The position numbers and the translations under genes are program-made. The notes under the pieces are model-generated. The model saw only the letters and a list, made by a program, of their open reading frames with translations. It did no database searches and was not told where the DNA came from. 64,000 nucleotides of DNA from Symbiodinium natans. Lineage: Eukaryota > Sar > Dinophyceae > Suessiales > Symbiodiniaceae. The stretch lies in contig CAJNDS010000360.1 of the NCBI GenBank assembly GCA_905221605.1, positions 93,848 to 157,847 of the forward strand. Direction: 5' to 3'. Below are positions 22,771 through 32,037 of this stretch, piece after piece; the first letter of the stretch is position 1, and every line of letters starts with the position of its first letter.

Positions 22771-22796
22771 ATATATACATATATATATATATATAT
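22771..22796. repeat. TA microsatellite between elements A and B
   Basis: This (TA)n-type tract is flanked on the left by the G-run end of element A and on the right by the C-run end of element B. Confidence 0.95.
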
Positions 22797-22945
22797 GGTA
22801 CCCCCCCCCCCCCAGTGACCTACCCTTTTTCGCCTTGTCTCAAGTCACCCAGCTGCACTGCAAGCAAACTCGGTGTGCAATATAGCGTATTTCCTAGGGC
22901 GTAGACTAAAATACAACTAAATTCGCATACACGGGACAGTAGAAA

Positions 22946-23230
22946 AACCAAAAAACCAAAACCAAAAAACCAAAAAAAAACAAAACCAAAAAAACCAAAA
23001 AAACCAAAACCAAAAAAACCAAAAAACCAAAACCAAAAAAACAAAAAAAAACCAATTTCCGGAACTCTCAGGCATCTTTATGAGGCTTCTCCAAGAGTCC
23101 CGGAAAATTGTTTTTTTTTGGTATTTTTGGTTTTTTTTGTTTTGGTTTGTTTTGTTTTTTTTTGGTTTTTTTTGGTTTTGGTATTTTTGGTTTTTGGTTT
23201 TGGTATTTTGGCTTTTTGGTTCGCCTTCAC
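22946..23230. repeat. Long inverted repeat of A/C and G/T runs
   Basis: The left arm (22946-23055) is made of aaaaccaaa words and the right arm (23108-23225) of tttggtttt words. The centre is itself palindromic (caattTTCCGGaaCTCTcagg...ccaAGAGtcCCGGAAaattg). It can form a long hairpin. The 70-110-codon frames here are translations of this simple sequence. Confidence 0.8.
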
Positions 23231-23249
23231 GGTCACGAGGCAACAACTA

Positions 23250-24720
23250 CGCATCTTTTAGTGTGCTTATGCTAATTGTGCTTTTCAGAAATAGTATACA
23301 AGTGGTCTTTCTAGTGCTTCAGAACTATTTGTTTCGTTATTATGTAAGTAGAGCCGCTAGTGTTTAGTGCATCTTTTGGTTGTACTCAAGTGTAGTAGAC
23401 CTTATTCAGCCATTACTTGGTGCTCTGGTAGCTCAATTCGCATGAATAATATTTGCCTGGCAAAAGCGATTAATTGTCTAGAAGCAGCATTTGCAATACT
23501 TGTCTTGAGAAAAAGCATTTATTGCTTAGAATTGTTTGCTTAAAAAGTGACTCCTACTCGTCCAGGGATACCCCAAAACCCTATAATCCAAACTTCGCCA
23601 GAGATTCTCATGAAAAGCTTGCACTTTTGGATGCTTTTATGTATTTGTGAATTTGCTCTTCACTAAGTACTTTTCTAGGGTTTTTGTGCATTTTTAAGCC
23701 TGATTGTGCAAGTTGCGTTTTTCAAGCATAGTATATATGTGGTCTTTATTGAATACTTCAGACATCTTTGTTTCATCGTTATGTAAGTAGAACCGCGTCT
23801 ATTTCCATTATTGTGCATTTTTAAGCTTGCTTATGCAAATTGTGCTTTTCAGACATAATATATAAGTGGTCTTTATTGAATACTTCAGCAATCTTTGTTT
23901 CATTGTTATGTAGGTAGAACCGCTTCCATTTCCGTTAGTGTTTATTTCGTATTTGGTTGAATATGGCCCTTTAAATAGTATTCACTTGAGTCAAATTGGG
24001 CTATTTGCTTAAGAATTCCTCTAGTAGTTAAATTCGCATAGAATGAATACTTCAAAAATATAAAATGTTTCATGAATATGTAAACATAAGGTATTTCATT
24101 TGACTTTGCAGATAGTATTTCAATAATACTTTGCCTGGTGTAAACACAACCGTTTCAATGCATTAGTTGCTCAACAAAGCAGTATTTGCCCTTTAAACCA
24201 CACTTTGCCATATTTTGGTTGAATATGGTGCTTCTTTCGTATTTTGGTTGAGTATGGTCCTGTAAATGGTATTCACTTGAATCAAATTGGGCTATTTGCT
24301 TAATAATTACTCTAGTAGCTAAATTCGCCTAAAATGATTATTTCAAAAATAAAACGATTCATGAATATGTAAACATAAGGTATTTCAGTGGACTTTTCAG
24401 AGAGCATACTTTGCCTAGTACAAACACAATTGTATGAATACAGTAGTTGCTCAACAAAGCACCATTTGCACTTCAAACGCACACTTTGCCATATTTTGGT
24501 TGAGAATGGTGTCTATTTCGTATCTTGGTTGAGTATGCTCCTTTAAATAGAATTCACTTGAGTCAAATTGGGCTCTTTGCTTAATAATTACTCTAGTAGT
24601 TAAATTCGCATAGAATCAAGAAAAATGTTTCACTATTTGATTAATACTTTGCCTCGTACAAACACAATTGTATAAATAAACTAGTTGCTCAACAAAACAT
24701 TAGTTGCCCTTTAAACGCAC
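23250..24720. repeat. AT-rich diverged tandem repeats
   Basis: One set (gtggtctttattgaatacttcag...gtaggtagaaccgc) occurs near 23300, 23735 and 23860. A second, about 240-290-bp unit includes ttggttgaatatggtcc...cacttgagtcaaattgggct and tttgcctRgtacaaacacaa...agttgctcaacaaa. It occurs near 23950-24195, 24240-24480 and 24520-24715. No coding frame was found. Confidence 0.75.
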
Positions 24721-24940
24721 AATTTGCATAGAAAAAAACACAGATCTAATCATCTAAAACCAGCATTGTCCGCTTCAGATTCAAAATGTAGATTATTCCA
24801 ATGCTGGCTTATCGGGGTCTGTGAGGTGGGTGTCCCAGTAACGGCGATTAACTACCGACTTTTGGGCCTTCTTCGTTATTTTTTGTTAAAAAGGACTAAA
24901 AAGGCTTAAAAAGGGTAGGTCGCTGGGGGGGGGGGTTGCA

Positions 24941-25990
24941 TATATATATATATATATATTATATCCTGACGCGCGACATGCCATAGCCCCACTTTGAAGT
25001 TTGCAGGCCTTGATTCCTCGAAACCAAAACCGTGAATCGCGTCAGATTGCGAATCCTACGAACAATTGTGTGAGGAATCAAGCCGGACCTCACTGCCAAG
25101 CTGGCTTCAGATGTAGCGAACACGCCATGTGCCTGAGCAACGCGTGGTCGTGGCTTACATTTCGAGTTGCCGGGACCCCTGAATGCAAAATTACTACGCT
25201 TTTTGCGGGGGACATCTACTATGGCCAGAACTTGCAAGTCGAGTTGCGGCTCTCACAAGCAGCAGCAGGTACGCGAGATCCATCCAAATTCCTTCGGAAT
25301 TTGGATCTCAATGCTCCACTTAAGGCTCCTTCCTTTGGAAGCGCTTAAAGTTCCTTTGGAAGCAATGGAGCAGATCCATAAACGAATTATGAGGCCACTG
25401 TGTCCCGAGCCGACATCGATAAAGCAAGACCTCGCTCACGTTGAACTCCTTCCAGTACTCATCCATTCAGTTCCGTTTTCAACCACATCTTTGCAAACGT
25501 ATGACCATACATGTCCAACACGGCAAGATTCTATTCTATTCTATCGTTTTACTTTGAATCATGTTTAACGCGACCATTTTGCGAAGCCTTTTCTAAACCC
25601 ACGTCATCGTGTGATGCTTCTGTTGCACACCTCCCGTCGAGGCACACAAATCAAACAGACAAGGACGCTTTTTCGACTTGAAACGCACTTGCTTATGCAC
25701 TTGAATATGCTTTGTGGAATCTGGGATTTGTTGGCCATGGATCTCGCCCCCCGACCCCCCCCGCCCCTTCACACGAAGACTGAGGCGCACAGAAGCCGAA
25801 TGGATCCCACACGTGCACTAGTGTAGTGTGGTCATCAGGGTTTAGGGCTTAGGGTTACCCCTAAACGAATTTGTGGAGGATTTCGAGGGAGTGATGTTTC
25901 GAGGTTTTTTGGACTCGTGGCGCTCCAAAAGAACAGAAGGAGTTACCCCCCGTCATCCTGACATCGCAAGTCGACCGAGCTTTCTACCTC
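24941..25990. other. No gene confidently recognised; possible exon
   Basis: It begins with a TA microsatellite (24941-24964). A plus-strand frame at 25128-25276 reads GTPECKITTLFAGDIYY then GQNLQVELRLSQAAAG and ends at a donor-like AGCAGCAG|GTACGCG, so it may be an exon, but I recognise no family. The opposite frame is also open. Confidence 0.3.
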
Positions 25991-26060
25991 CCCAAACCCT
26001 AAACCCAAAACACTAAACCCTAAATCCTAAGCCAAAACCCTAAACTCCCTAAACCCTACC
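25991..26060. repeat. CCCTAAA-like patch
   Basis: Six to seven imperfect CCCTAAA heptamers. Confidence 0.8.
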
Positions 26061-26960
26061 TCCCCCTTGAGCGTCTCAGACCCCGCTGCTCCACAGTTTC
26101 TGTGCCGGCTCTTAATTAGAAGAAAGTCTTGCCGCCTTGCCACTTCATCGCACACGAAATAAACACACAGACTCAATTCGCCAAAGGTTTGCTGCAAACA
26201 GGTCTTCCATGGCCTCGAGAGCGCGCTAAATTGCACGAACCTCGTAGCAGTGTTCCAAACAGCTGGGGACCGGCAAAAAGGCTCAAAAGCTAACTAACTT
26301 CATTGAGACTTTCAGCAGCCACATGAAGAAAAAAACACAAAGCCGAAATCAACAACGCAAAGCCAAAACCTTCGCAAAAACTTTGAGGGTCGAAATGCAA
26401 ACCGCGGTGTTGCGCATGCCCTCTTATGCCGGCCAGACACAGCAATGATGTGTCAAGACTGTTTCGGAAGGAGGGTGGCACGCCCTGTGGCCTTCCAGAA
26501 TCACCGTGTGTTTAGCCATGTTATGTACTTTTTACTAGATAATTTCTAATCTCCAAGGAAGCCAGTGTCGAAAGAAAAGTATATACAATCCTTGGTGAGA
26601 CACATGCTCAGACACCCTTACAGTTCTCTATCCCAATAAGAACTTTTCATCATGTGTCATGATACCCACATAGAATCCATGTGGCATCCTCAGATCATCT
26701 GTAGAGGGCTTCTATGACCCTGGGCTGAAGTCAGAGCATGTTACCCAGTAGATGCCCTGTTGCCCTACCATGTCCTCGGTCCCCTCCCCCTAAATTTCCT
26801 TTTTTTTGCATGTTTTTCGGCTGTTTTTTCGGCTCCATGGTGGAAATCTTTTAGGCGCGTGTGAGCTTCAAGTGTGTGCCGACGCTGTGACTCAGGCTTT
26901 GGAGGTGAAGACAAAGGCTTCCTCAGACCCTTCGGGGCTTAGCAGGCCACATCGCTAATT
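26061..26960. other. No gene recognised
   Basis: Open frames are short and unassigned. This is the downstream side of the oxygenase gene and of the telomere-repeat junction. Confidence 0.4.
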
Positions 26961-27248
26961 GGGTTTAGGGTTTAGGGTCTAGGGTCTAGGGTCTAGGGTT
27001 TAGGGTTTAGGGTTTTGGGTTTAGGGTTTAGGGTTTAGGGGTTAGGGTTTAGGGGTTTAGGGTTTAGGGCTTAGGGCTCAGGGCTCAGGGCTTTGGGCTT
27101 TGGGCTGAGGGCTAAGGGCTGAGGGCTTAGGGCTTAGGGTTTAGGGTTTACGGTTTAGGGTGTAGGGTTGAGGGTTCAGGGTTAACCCTAAACCCTAAAC
27201 CCTAAACCCTAAACCCTAAACCCTAAACCCTAAACCCTAAACCCTAAA
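26961..27248. repeat. Head-to-head telomere-type repeat junction
   Basis: TTTAGGG-type repeats with degenerate middle variants run to about 27180, then switch at gggttaaccc to eight to nine clean CCCTAAA repeats to 27248. The (TTTAGGG)n(CCCTAAA)n order is that expected if two chromosome ends were joined. It lies about 90 bp past the stop codon of the oxygenase gene. Confidence 0.9.
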
Positions 27249-27338
27249 TTGCTGCCTTCTTTCCCTGCTGGCGACTGCACCGCCGGAGTATCGCAGGGAT
27301 CTCTTTTCAACAGGAGCCTGTGCTCCCCTGATCCGCAA

Positions 27339-29696
27339 CTACTTCAGCCAAACCGGCACGCGGTACTCGCTGCTGCACCGCGGCTCCTCCGTTGGGGAGG
27401 CTTCCGCGTGCTTGAAGGCACTGTGAAAGACCGTTCGGATGCGGTCGTAAGGAGCCTCGACGCCACGCTCGTACTGGAACTGCTTCATGACCAGGACCTC
27501 ATCCTTGGTCACGTCGGGGTAGTAATACCTCGACCAGGGCGCCGAGCCGAGAACCCTAAACCCTGAACCCCAGAACTTGGAACCCCACGACCATCGTTCC
27601 TTTGGGCCCCTTTTCGGCAAAGGCGCCACTTGTGGTCGGCACTGAACTTGATACAGGTGCTGACCTGGCCACCAGCGACGAAGCCGTAGGTCTCCTGTGA
27701 GAGGACCTCCTCCACCTCCAGGGGCTACAGAGAGCTACAGTGAGGGGGTTTAGGGTTTAGGGTTTAGGGTTTAGGGTTTAGGGTTACAGAGAGAAGGTAG
27801 CGGAAGTAGGACACCGCATCCCAATCACCATCTCACCAACTCCCGCGCCCTTAAGAGCAGCTCTCTTGAACCCTGAACCCTAAACCTTGAACCCTGCAGA
27901 ACCATCCCTGACCATTCCCTACATATTGAAAGACATCCCCTAGGGATGGTTGGATGTCGATCGTTCCCTACAGCACTAACCAGCGGTGGAAGGTTTAGGG
28001 TTTGGGGTACTTACCAACCAGTTGTATAAGGTTTAGGGATGCTCAGGTTGAGCCTTCACGGTGTTGGGGTCGCACAGCGCCAAGGGGAAGGACTTCACCT
28101 CAGCCGTGCCGCAAGGCAACACCAAGCTCACTTAAGGTCCCATGGGGCTAAGCGTTTACATGGTTTAGGGTTTAGGGTTTAGGGTTTAGGGTTTAGGGTT
28201 TGGGGCATCTGAAGTTTTACGGCACAACGCCGTAACACCAGTTTTCCAGGGCTCTTGGGGTGCCAAGTTGCCGGACCCTTCATGGGCAAAACGGGCCGCC
28301 AGAAGTTCAGCACCATGTAACCCGCTGTGCTGGGGTCCTTCAACCTGCAACGAGAACAGCCCAGGCCCCAGGGCTCAGGCCTGTGGGATCAGGCCGAGCA
28401 TGCAGAGCATCCAGGGAAACTACACGGTTTCCCGGTGGGAGCTTCAGAACTTGCTCGGGTTCAGGGCTAGCTGACAACTGATCCTCAGGCTTAGGGTTCA
28501 GGATGGTTGTGGGTGTGGGGCCAGCAAACCCAGCTCCTACGATGGAGGCTCGGGGTTACTACCCACCCCCACTCCCCCTCCCCCGCCTCTCCATGAACTG
28601 CTCGAAGCTACCGAGGCGTTTGTCGTAGGTGTTGTCGAGGTCTGCGGGATAGAGGCCGTAGTCTTGGTGGATGCCCAAGCCGTAGCTTGTGTTGGGGCCA
28701 CCCGGGCCGCGCCTCCCAAGAAGCTTCGGGGAAGAAAGAGGGGGGGCTTAGGGTTTAGGGTTTAGGGTTTTGGGGCTCTGTCCTCAGCGCGCCGAAAGGC
28801 CAGCTGATGTCCGCCACGTTGGGGAGGAGCTCCCTTACCTCATGTTGCCATGGACTGAACGAACCCTGAACACTGAACCATTCCTGGCCATTCCCAGCAA
28901 GGTCCCTTCGGGAAACCGCAAAAATTGCACGGGCGCGAGGCGTCTGGTAGGATTCGAGGGTTGAAACGTGACGTGCTTAATCCCTATGTGTGGCGAGTTT
29001 GTCTACTCACGTAGCCAACTCTCTAAGGAACACCACCCGGAACCCTCAGCCTAAAAACCTTCTACTTACAACTTCTACGCCCTGAAATGTAACTGTGAAC
29101 TAACCTGAAAAACAAGACCACAAAACCCGGGGAGCGCAAACTCTGAATTTACACTCGTAAACCCGCCGAAGCCTGCGGGGTCTGCTGGTCGTTCATCCAC
29201 AGTCCACTTGAGGATGTGTTGAGGGAAGACATATAAGGGTCTAGAATTTAAGTTCGGGCGTAGGCTTTGGCGTTGAGGGCCCTGGGTTTGGGGAAAGTGC
29301 ATGTGCAGCGTGTTTCACGAGCAATGATTGGGCATTCCAATTCCCCCACCCTCGCCACTAAAGCACGTGAAACAACCAGGCGCCTTGCACACGTGCTACC
29401 AACAAAAAGAAGCGGCTCACTCCCTCCCTTCCTACGGAGCAACGATGAGTTACCAGGGGCTCCAGTTCCTTGGTATAGATCTCACGGACGGGCGAGGCTT
29501 CTCCGGGCTCCGGCTTCCTCTCCACGCCAGCCACGCTGCTGTGCTTCAACCAATCCTCGGCCGCCATCTTCGTGGGGTGCTCGAAGAGTACGAAGCCGTA
29601 CTTGTCGAAGAAGTCGCGCTTGCTGAGCCCCTCCTCCACCTGCTTCTTCCGGGCATCCTCCACCTTAACAGGAACTCTCGACTTTGCCTTGCTCAT
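27339..29696 (-). CDS. CmcJ/NvfI-family non-heme iron oxygenase, seven exons
   Basis: The exons are 29696-29454, 28838-28783, 28712-28587, 28344-28272, 28098-28054, 27715-27627 and 27528-27339. They join in phase into 273 codons with stop TAG. Family landmarks appear in order: VEDARKKQVEEGLSKRDFF, KYGFVLFEHPT, EIYTKELEPL, GLGIHQDYGLYP (HxD at residues 115/117), VLNFWRPVLPM, FPLALCDPNTV, HKWYYYPDVTKDE and the C-terminal RIRTVFHSAF...SEYRVPVW. Candidate iron ligands are H115, D117 and H209 or H246. The family contains Fe(II)/2-oxoglutarate-type enzymes of secondary metabolism; the substrate is unknown. Introns are GT, GA, GC, GC, GC, GC to AG, and every acceptor is AG|G. The frame stays open upstream to 29909, so an earlier start (29798 or 29909) is possible. 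Length fits the family. Confidence 0.82.
27529..28782 (-). repeat. TTTAGGG-type repeats inside oxygenase introns
   Basis: Introns 2 (28713-28782), 4 (28099-28271), 5 (27716-28053) and 6 (27529-27626) each contain telomere-type heptamers. Examples on the plus strand are TTTAGGG runs at 28748-28770, 28158-28200 and 27746-27785, and CCCTAAA at 27552-27570. Intron 2 is only 70 nt and is largely this repeat plus a pyrimidine tract. Confidence 0.8.
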
Positions 29697-30167
29697 GGTC
29701 CGCAGGGTGCGGAGGCAGGATGGAGAGCAGGGCGGCAGACAGAAATATTTCAGCACGGGAAGGTAGCCACCAATGCAGCAGCTGAAGTCCGCGTACATCT
29801 TCTCCCCGGGCTTCACCTGCAGGGTCCGGATGCGAGAAAACGGAGAGCCTAAGATGGCCACTTCTTCCTTGGTTTTTGCTACGATTTCCCGGTGAACCCA
29901 AACAACCACACTGTGCCGAGTCCCACTTCCACTTCTGGTCGGTAGTAGCCGTTCATTATCGCTTCGGTCGCCATCTTCCAGAACTCAGCGCAAAGGAGCC
30001 ACGATTCCACGGCTGCTCCCTGAAAGCCCAAATGCCGCTCAATGGACGAGGAGGATCAACCTCTCACCCTGAAACCTAAACTCTAAATCTTAAACCCTGA
30101 ATTTGGCCGGAGCCCTATTAAAACGCTACACCCTCGACCCTAAACCCTCAACCTTGAACTCCAAACT
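29697..30167. other. Intergenic, or 5' part of the oxygenase gene; degenerate CCCTAAA
   Basis: The minus-strand frame upstream of the chosen ATG is open and protein-like (KTKEEVAILGSPFSRIRTL then VKPGEKMYADFSCC) and could be extra N-terminal sequence. From 30060 to 30215 the DNA is degenerate CCCTAAA/CCTGAA-like sequence that runs into the end of the JmjC reading frame. Confidence 0.4.
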
Positions 30168-32006
30168 TTAAACTCTGAACCATGAACCCTTAACGCTAGA
30201 CCCTAAATCCTGACGATCTTTGCAAGGACACTTGCTCAAACGGCACCAGGACGTGTGTCCTTGGAACTCTTTCTTGTTTTCTAAGAGATGCTCTAAGCCA
30301 TCAAACCTCAGTAGAATTCTGACGACGGCAGTGACTAAGTCTCGCCGGCCTGGAATCTCAGAGACACGAAACACTTCGCCAGCAGCACCCGTGTGCATGC
30401 CCATACAATATCGAAAAATTGGCAGCGCGGGCTCGGATATATCCAGAATATGATAGCCATTGAGCAGCAAGCCCGCAGCAGACAGCTGAGCGCTGGCATC
30501 TGCGCGGCGTTTCAAGCGAGAGCTTCCTAGCAATTCAGGCAAGGTGCCTTGGAGCTGCAACTTCTTGGCGTTGTTGAACTCGTAATGCTGCTTCCATCGG
30601 AACTCGCGAAGAGCAAACACAACATGCAAGAGTGCCTGTGGATCTGGCTTACTGATCAAGGGGTCCAACTTGGCTGCAATGTCCACGTCCTCCTTATCGC
30701 CACTTTTGCGCAGTTTGAGGGCAAGCTCGAAGGCGAAGTGTGCCAATGTCATTGTCATTTCCTCCGCTAGCCCCGGTGGCAAGTCTGCTTCGTCCAGGGC
30801 TCGGAGTAAAGGAACAGTCAGAGATGTTGCGAGCATTTGGTTGCATGCGTCCCATGGAAAAAAGTGTTTAGAAACCCGCTGATGCAGCAACTTCATCTTG
30901 TGCATGGTCTCATTTGCCAGTTTGCCCTGTAGTAGCGACACGCTGGGATCAATCTCGACCCACGCAGCCACGAGCGCAGCCACGGTCCAACTTTCTCTGC
31001 GAACGCCAAGGGTGATGTGGAGTGACGACAGGTTGTGAAGGCTTTCGGCAAAGTGATGAAGGCCAGCGGGCATGTACAATACGTCTCCAGGGCTTAGAAT
31101 AAAGCTTTGATGTGTACTTAGCGCCTCTCCTTCCAGTATATGCCAGAGCTTCTTTCCCTCTACTTGCATCACAAAGACATCGTGAGGGTCAGAATGGATG
31201 TTCAAACCCTGAGCAGCCGGAGCGCTCAAGTACGCATTGATTTGCGTGTCCAAGCATAAAGCAGCCCACAGTGAATGGTGAAGGGCTCGTAGCCAATCAT
31301 TGCCTGCTTGGACACCGTTCAAGATGAATGTCCAGGCATCGCCACGCTCTGCAAGTTCACGATCGCAGCTCAGATTTCGCTGGCTCAACATTGCACAAAC
31401 ACCTGCGCAGTCCAACCAATCCTTGATGGTCCAGCCGTCAGCCCGACTCATTGATGCCGACTTGACTCCAGCATCGCTGTTCTCCCTGGGCACCGTAGCC
31501 GAATCGAAATTCGGGACGCGAGCTAAACGCACGCATGAAACGAACTCCATCTCGCATATACCTCCATGGCAGTTCTGCGAGTGATGTACGTTACTGCTAT
31601 TACGTCCATCTGGACGAGCCGGCAGGTTGCCTTCCCTTAGGTCATTCAACAGCCCCAAGGATTCGTTGATGCTGAAGCGAACCCTCGCAGAACCGCGATG
31701 AAGCGTCCACTGACGTCCAAAGTAACTGTCCCTGAAGCTTGGGTCGTTTTTCCCTGTGAGCCAGGGAAGCACACCGATCTGCTTCCATGGGCTTGTGTCG
31801 CACTGCAACTTTGCAGCTCTAGGCACACGTCTCGGAGGGTGCACAAGTCTCCCAGCACAGAACCCTTCCTTCCAAGCAAGCGTGGCAAGTCTGCAGGGTT
31901 GCTTGCCTGGCTCATGCGCAACAGGCAAAGGAGCCCATCGCACGAGCACGCAGAACAGTAGAAACACACCAGCTGGCCGCCGAGTGCAGTGTCGCACAGC
32001 TTGCAT
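30168..32006 (-). CDS. Intronless JmjC/cupin (MINA53/NO66-like) oxygenase with N-terminal signal
   Basis: This is a single 612-codon frame. Residues 1-30 (basic MQAVRHCTRRPA, then GVFLLFCVLVRWAPLPVA) look like a signal peptide or anchor. Residues about 225-340 form the JmjC fold of the ribosomal-oxygenase/cupin_4 group: AWTFILNGVQAG, GLNIHSDPHDVFVMQVEGKK and SPGDVLYMPAGLHHFAESL. The predicted Fe(II) ligands are H271, D273 and H318, and a GKK/W typical of the group follows. The C-terminal half is helical with no clear motif. Family members are Fe(II)/2-oxoglutarate hydroxylases acting on proteins; here the leader suggests secretory routing, which is unusual. The last residues run into degenerate telomere-like DNA, so the natural stop may be altered. 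The ATG follows an in-frame TAG that lies in the spliced-leader relic. Confidence 0.85.
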   Translation of the reverse strand: MQAVRHCTRRPAGVFLLFCVLVRWAPLPVAHEPGKQPCRLATLAWKEGFCAGRLVHPPRRVPRAAKLQCDTSPWKQIGVLPWLTGKNDPSFRDSYFGRQWTLHRGSARVRFSINESLGLLNDLREGNLPARPDGRNSSNVHHSQNCHGGICEMEFVSCVRLARVPNFDSATVPRENSDAGVKSASMSRADGWTIKDWLDCAGVCAMLSQRNLSCDRELAERGDAWTFILNGVQAGNDWLRALHHSLWAALCLDTQINAYLSAPAAQGLNIHSDPHDVFVMQVEGKKLWHILEGEALSTHQSFILSPGDVLYMPAGLHHFAESLHNLSSLHITLGVRRESWTVAALVAAWVEIDPSVSLLQGKLANETMHKMKLLHQRVSKHFFPWDACNQMLATSLTVPLLRALDEADLPPGLAEEMTMTLAHFAFELALKLRKSGDKEDVDIAAKLDPLISKPDPQALLHVVFALREFRWKQHYEFNNAKKLQLQGTLPELLGSSRLKRRADASAQLSAAGLLLNGYHILDISEPALPIFRYCMGMHTGAAGEVFRVSEIPGRRDLVTAVVRILLRFDGLEHLLENKKEFQGHTSWCRLSKCPCKDRQDLGSSVKGSWFRV

Positions 32007-32017
32007 CTGAAACAGAG

Positions 32018-32037
32018 TGAGCCAAAATGGCTACGCT
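32018..32037 (-). promoter_or_regulatory. Relict dinoflagellate spliced leader upstream of the JmjC gene
   Basis: The minus strand reads CGTAGCCATTTTGGCTCA (32035-32018). It is identical over 18 bases to the dinoflagellate spliced leader, apart from the leader's first two and last two bases. It starts 12 bases before the ATG. An AG dinucleotide (32037-32036) directly precedes it and could serve as the trans-splice acceptor of the present gene. A second acceptor-like TTTCAG abuts the ATG. Leaders occur on mRNA, so a genomic copy here marks reinsertion of a trans-spliced cDNA. Confidence 0.85.

Larger units (their letters stand above)
20224..22771. mobile_element. Element A, C-run terminal inverted repeats, non-coding
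   Basis: The left end reads GGTACCCCCCCC then AAAGATCCACC (20228-20250). The right end, read in reverse complement (22744-22769), is GCTACCCCCCCCCC then TCAAAGATCCACC. These inverted ends enclose about 2.5 kb without a coding frame. Inside are palindromic units (20405-21150), degenerate TTTAGGG-like sequence (21395-22210) and a two-copy tandem repeat (22408-22725). The right end abuts a TA microsatellite. The ends resemble those of element B next to it. A non-autonomous DNA transposon inserting at TA is my inference; no transposase is present. Confidence 0.55.
22797..24940. mobile_element. Element B, C-run terminal inverted repeats, AT-rich interior
   Basis: The left end reads GGTACCCC... 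then AGTGACCTACCCTTTTT (22797-22830). The right end, read in reverse complement (24911-24940), is GCAACCCC... then AGCGACCTACCCTTTTT. TA microsatellites flank both ends. The interior is clearly more AT-rich than the rest of the window and consists of diverged tandem repeats. It has no long reading frame. It looks like a non-autonomous element related to element A by its ends; the mechanism is unknown. Confidence 0.6.

Noticed and set aside
22917-23246. Phe/Trp- or Asn/Lys-rich frames that look like membrane or basic proteins
   Set aside because: Produced by the ggtttt/aaaacc simple sequence of the hairpin in element B.
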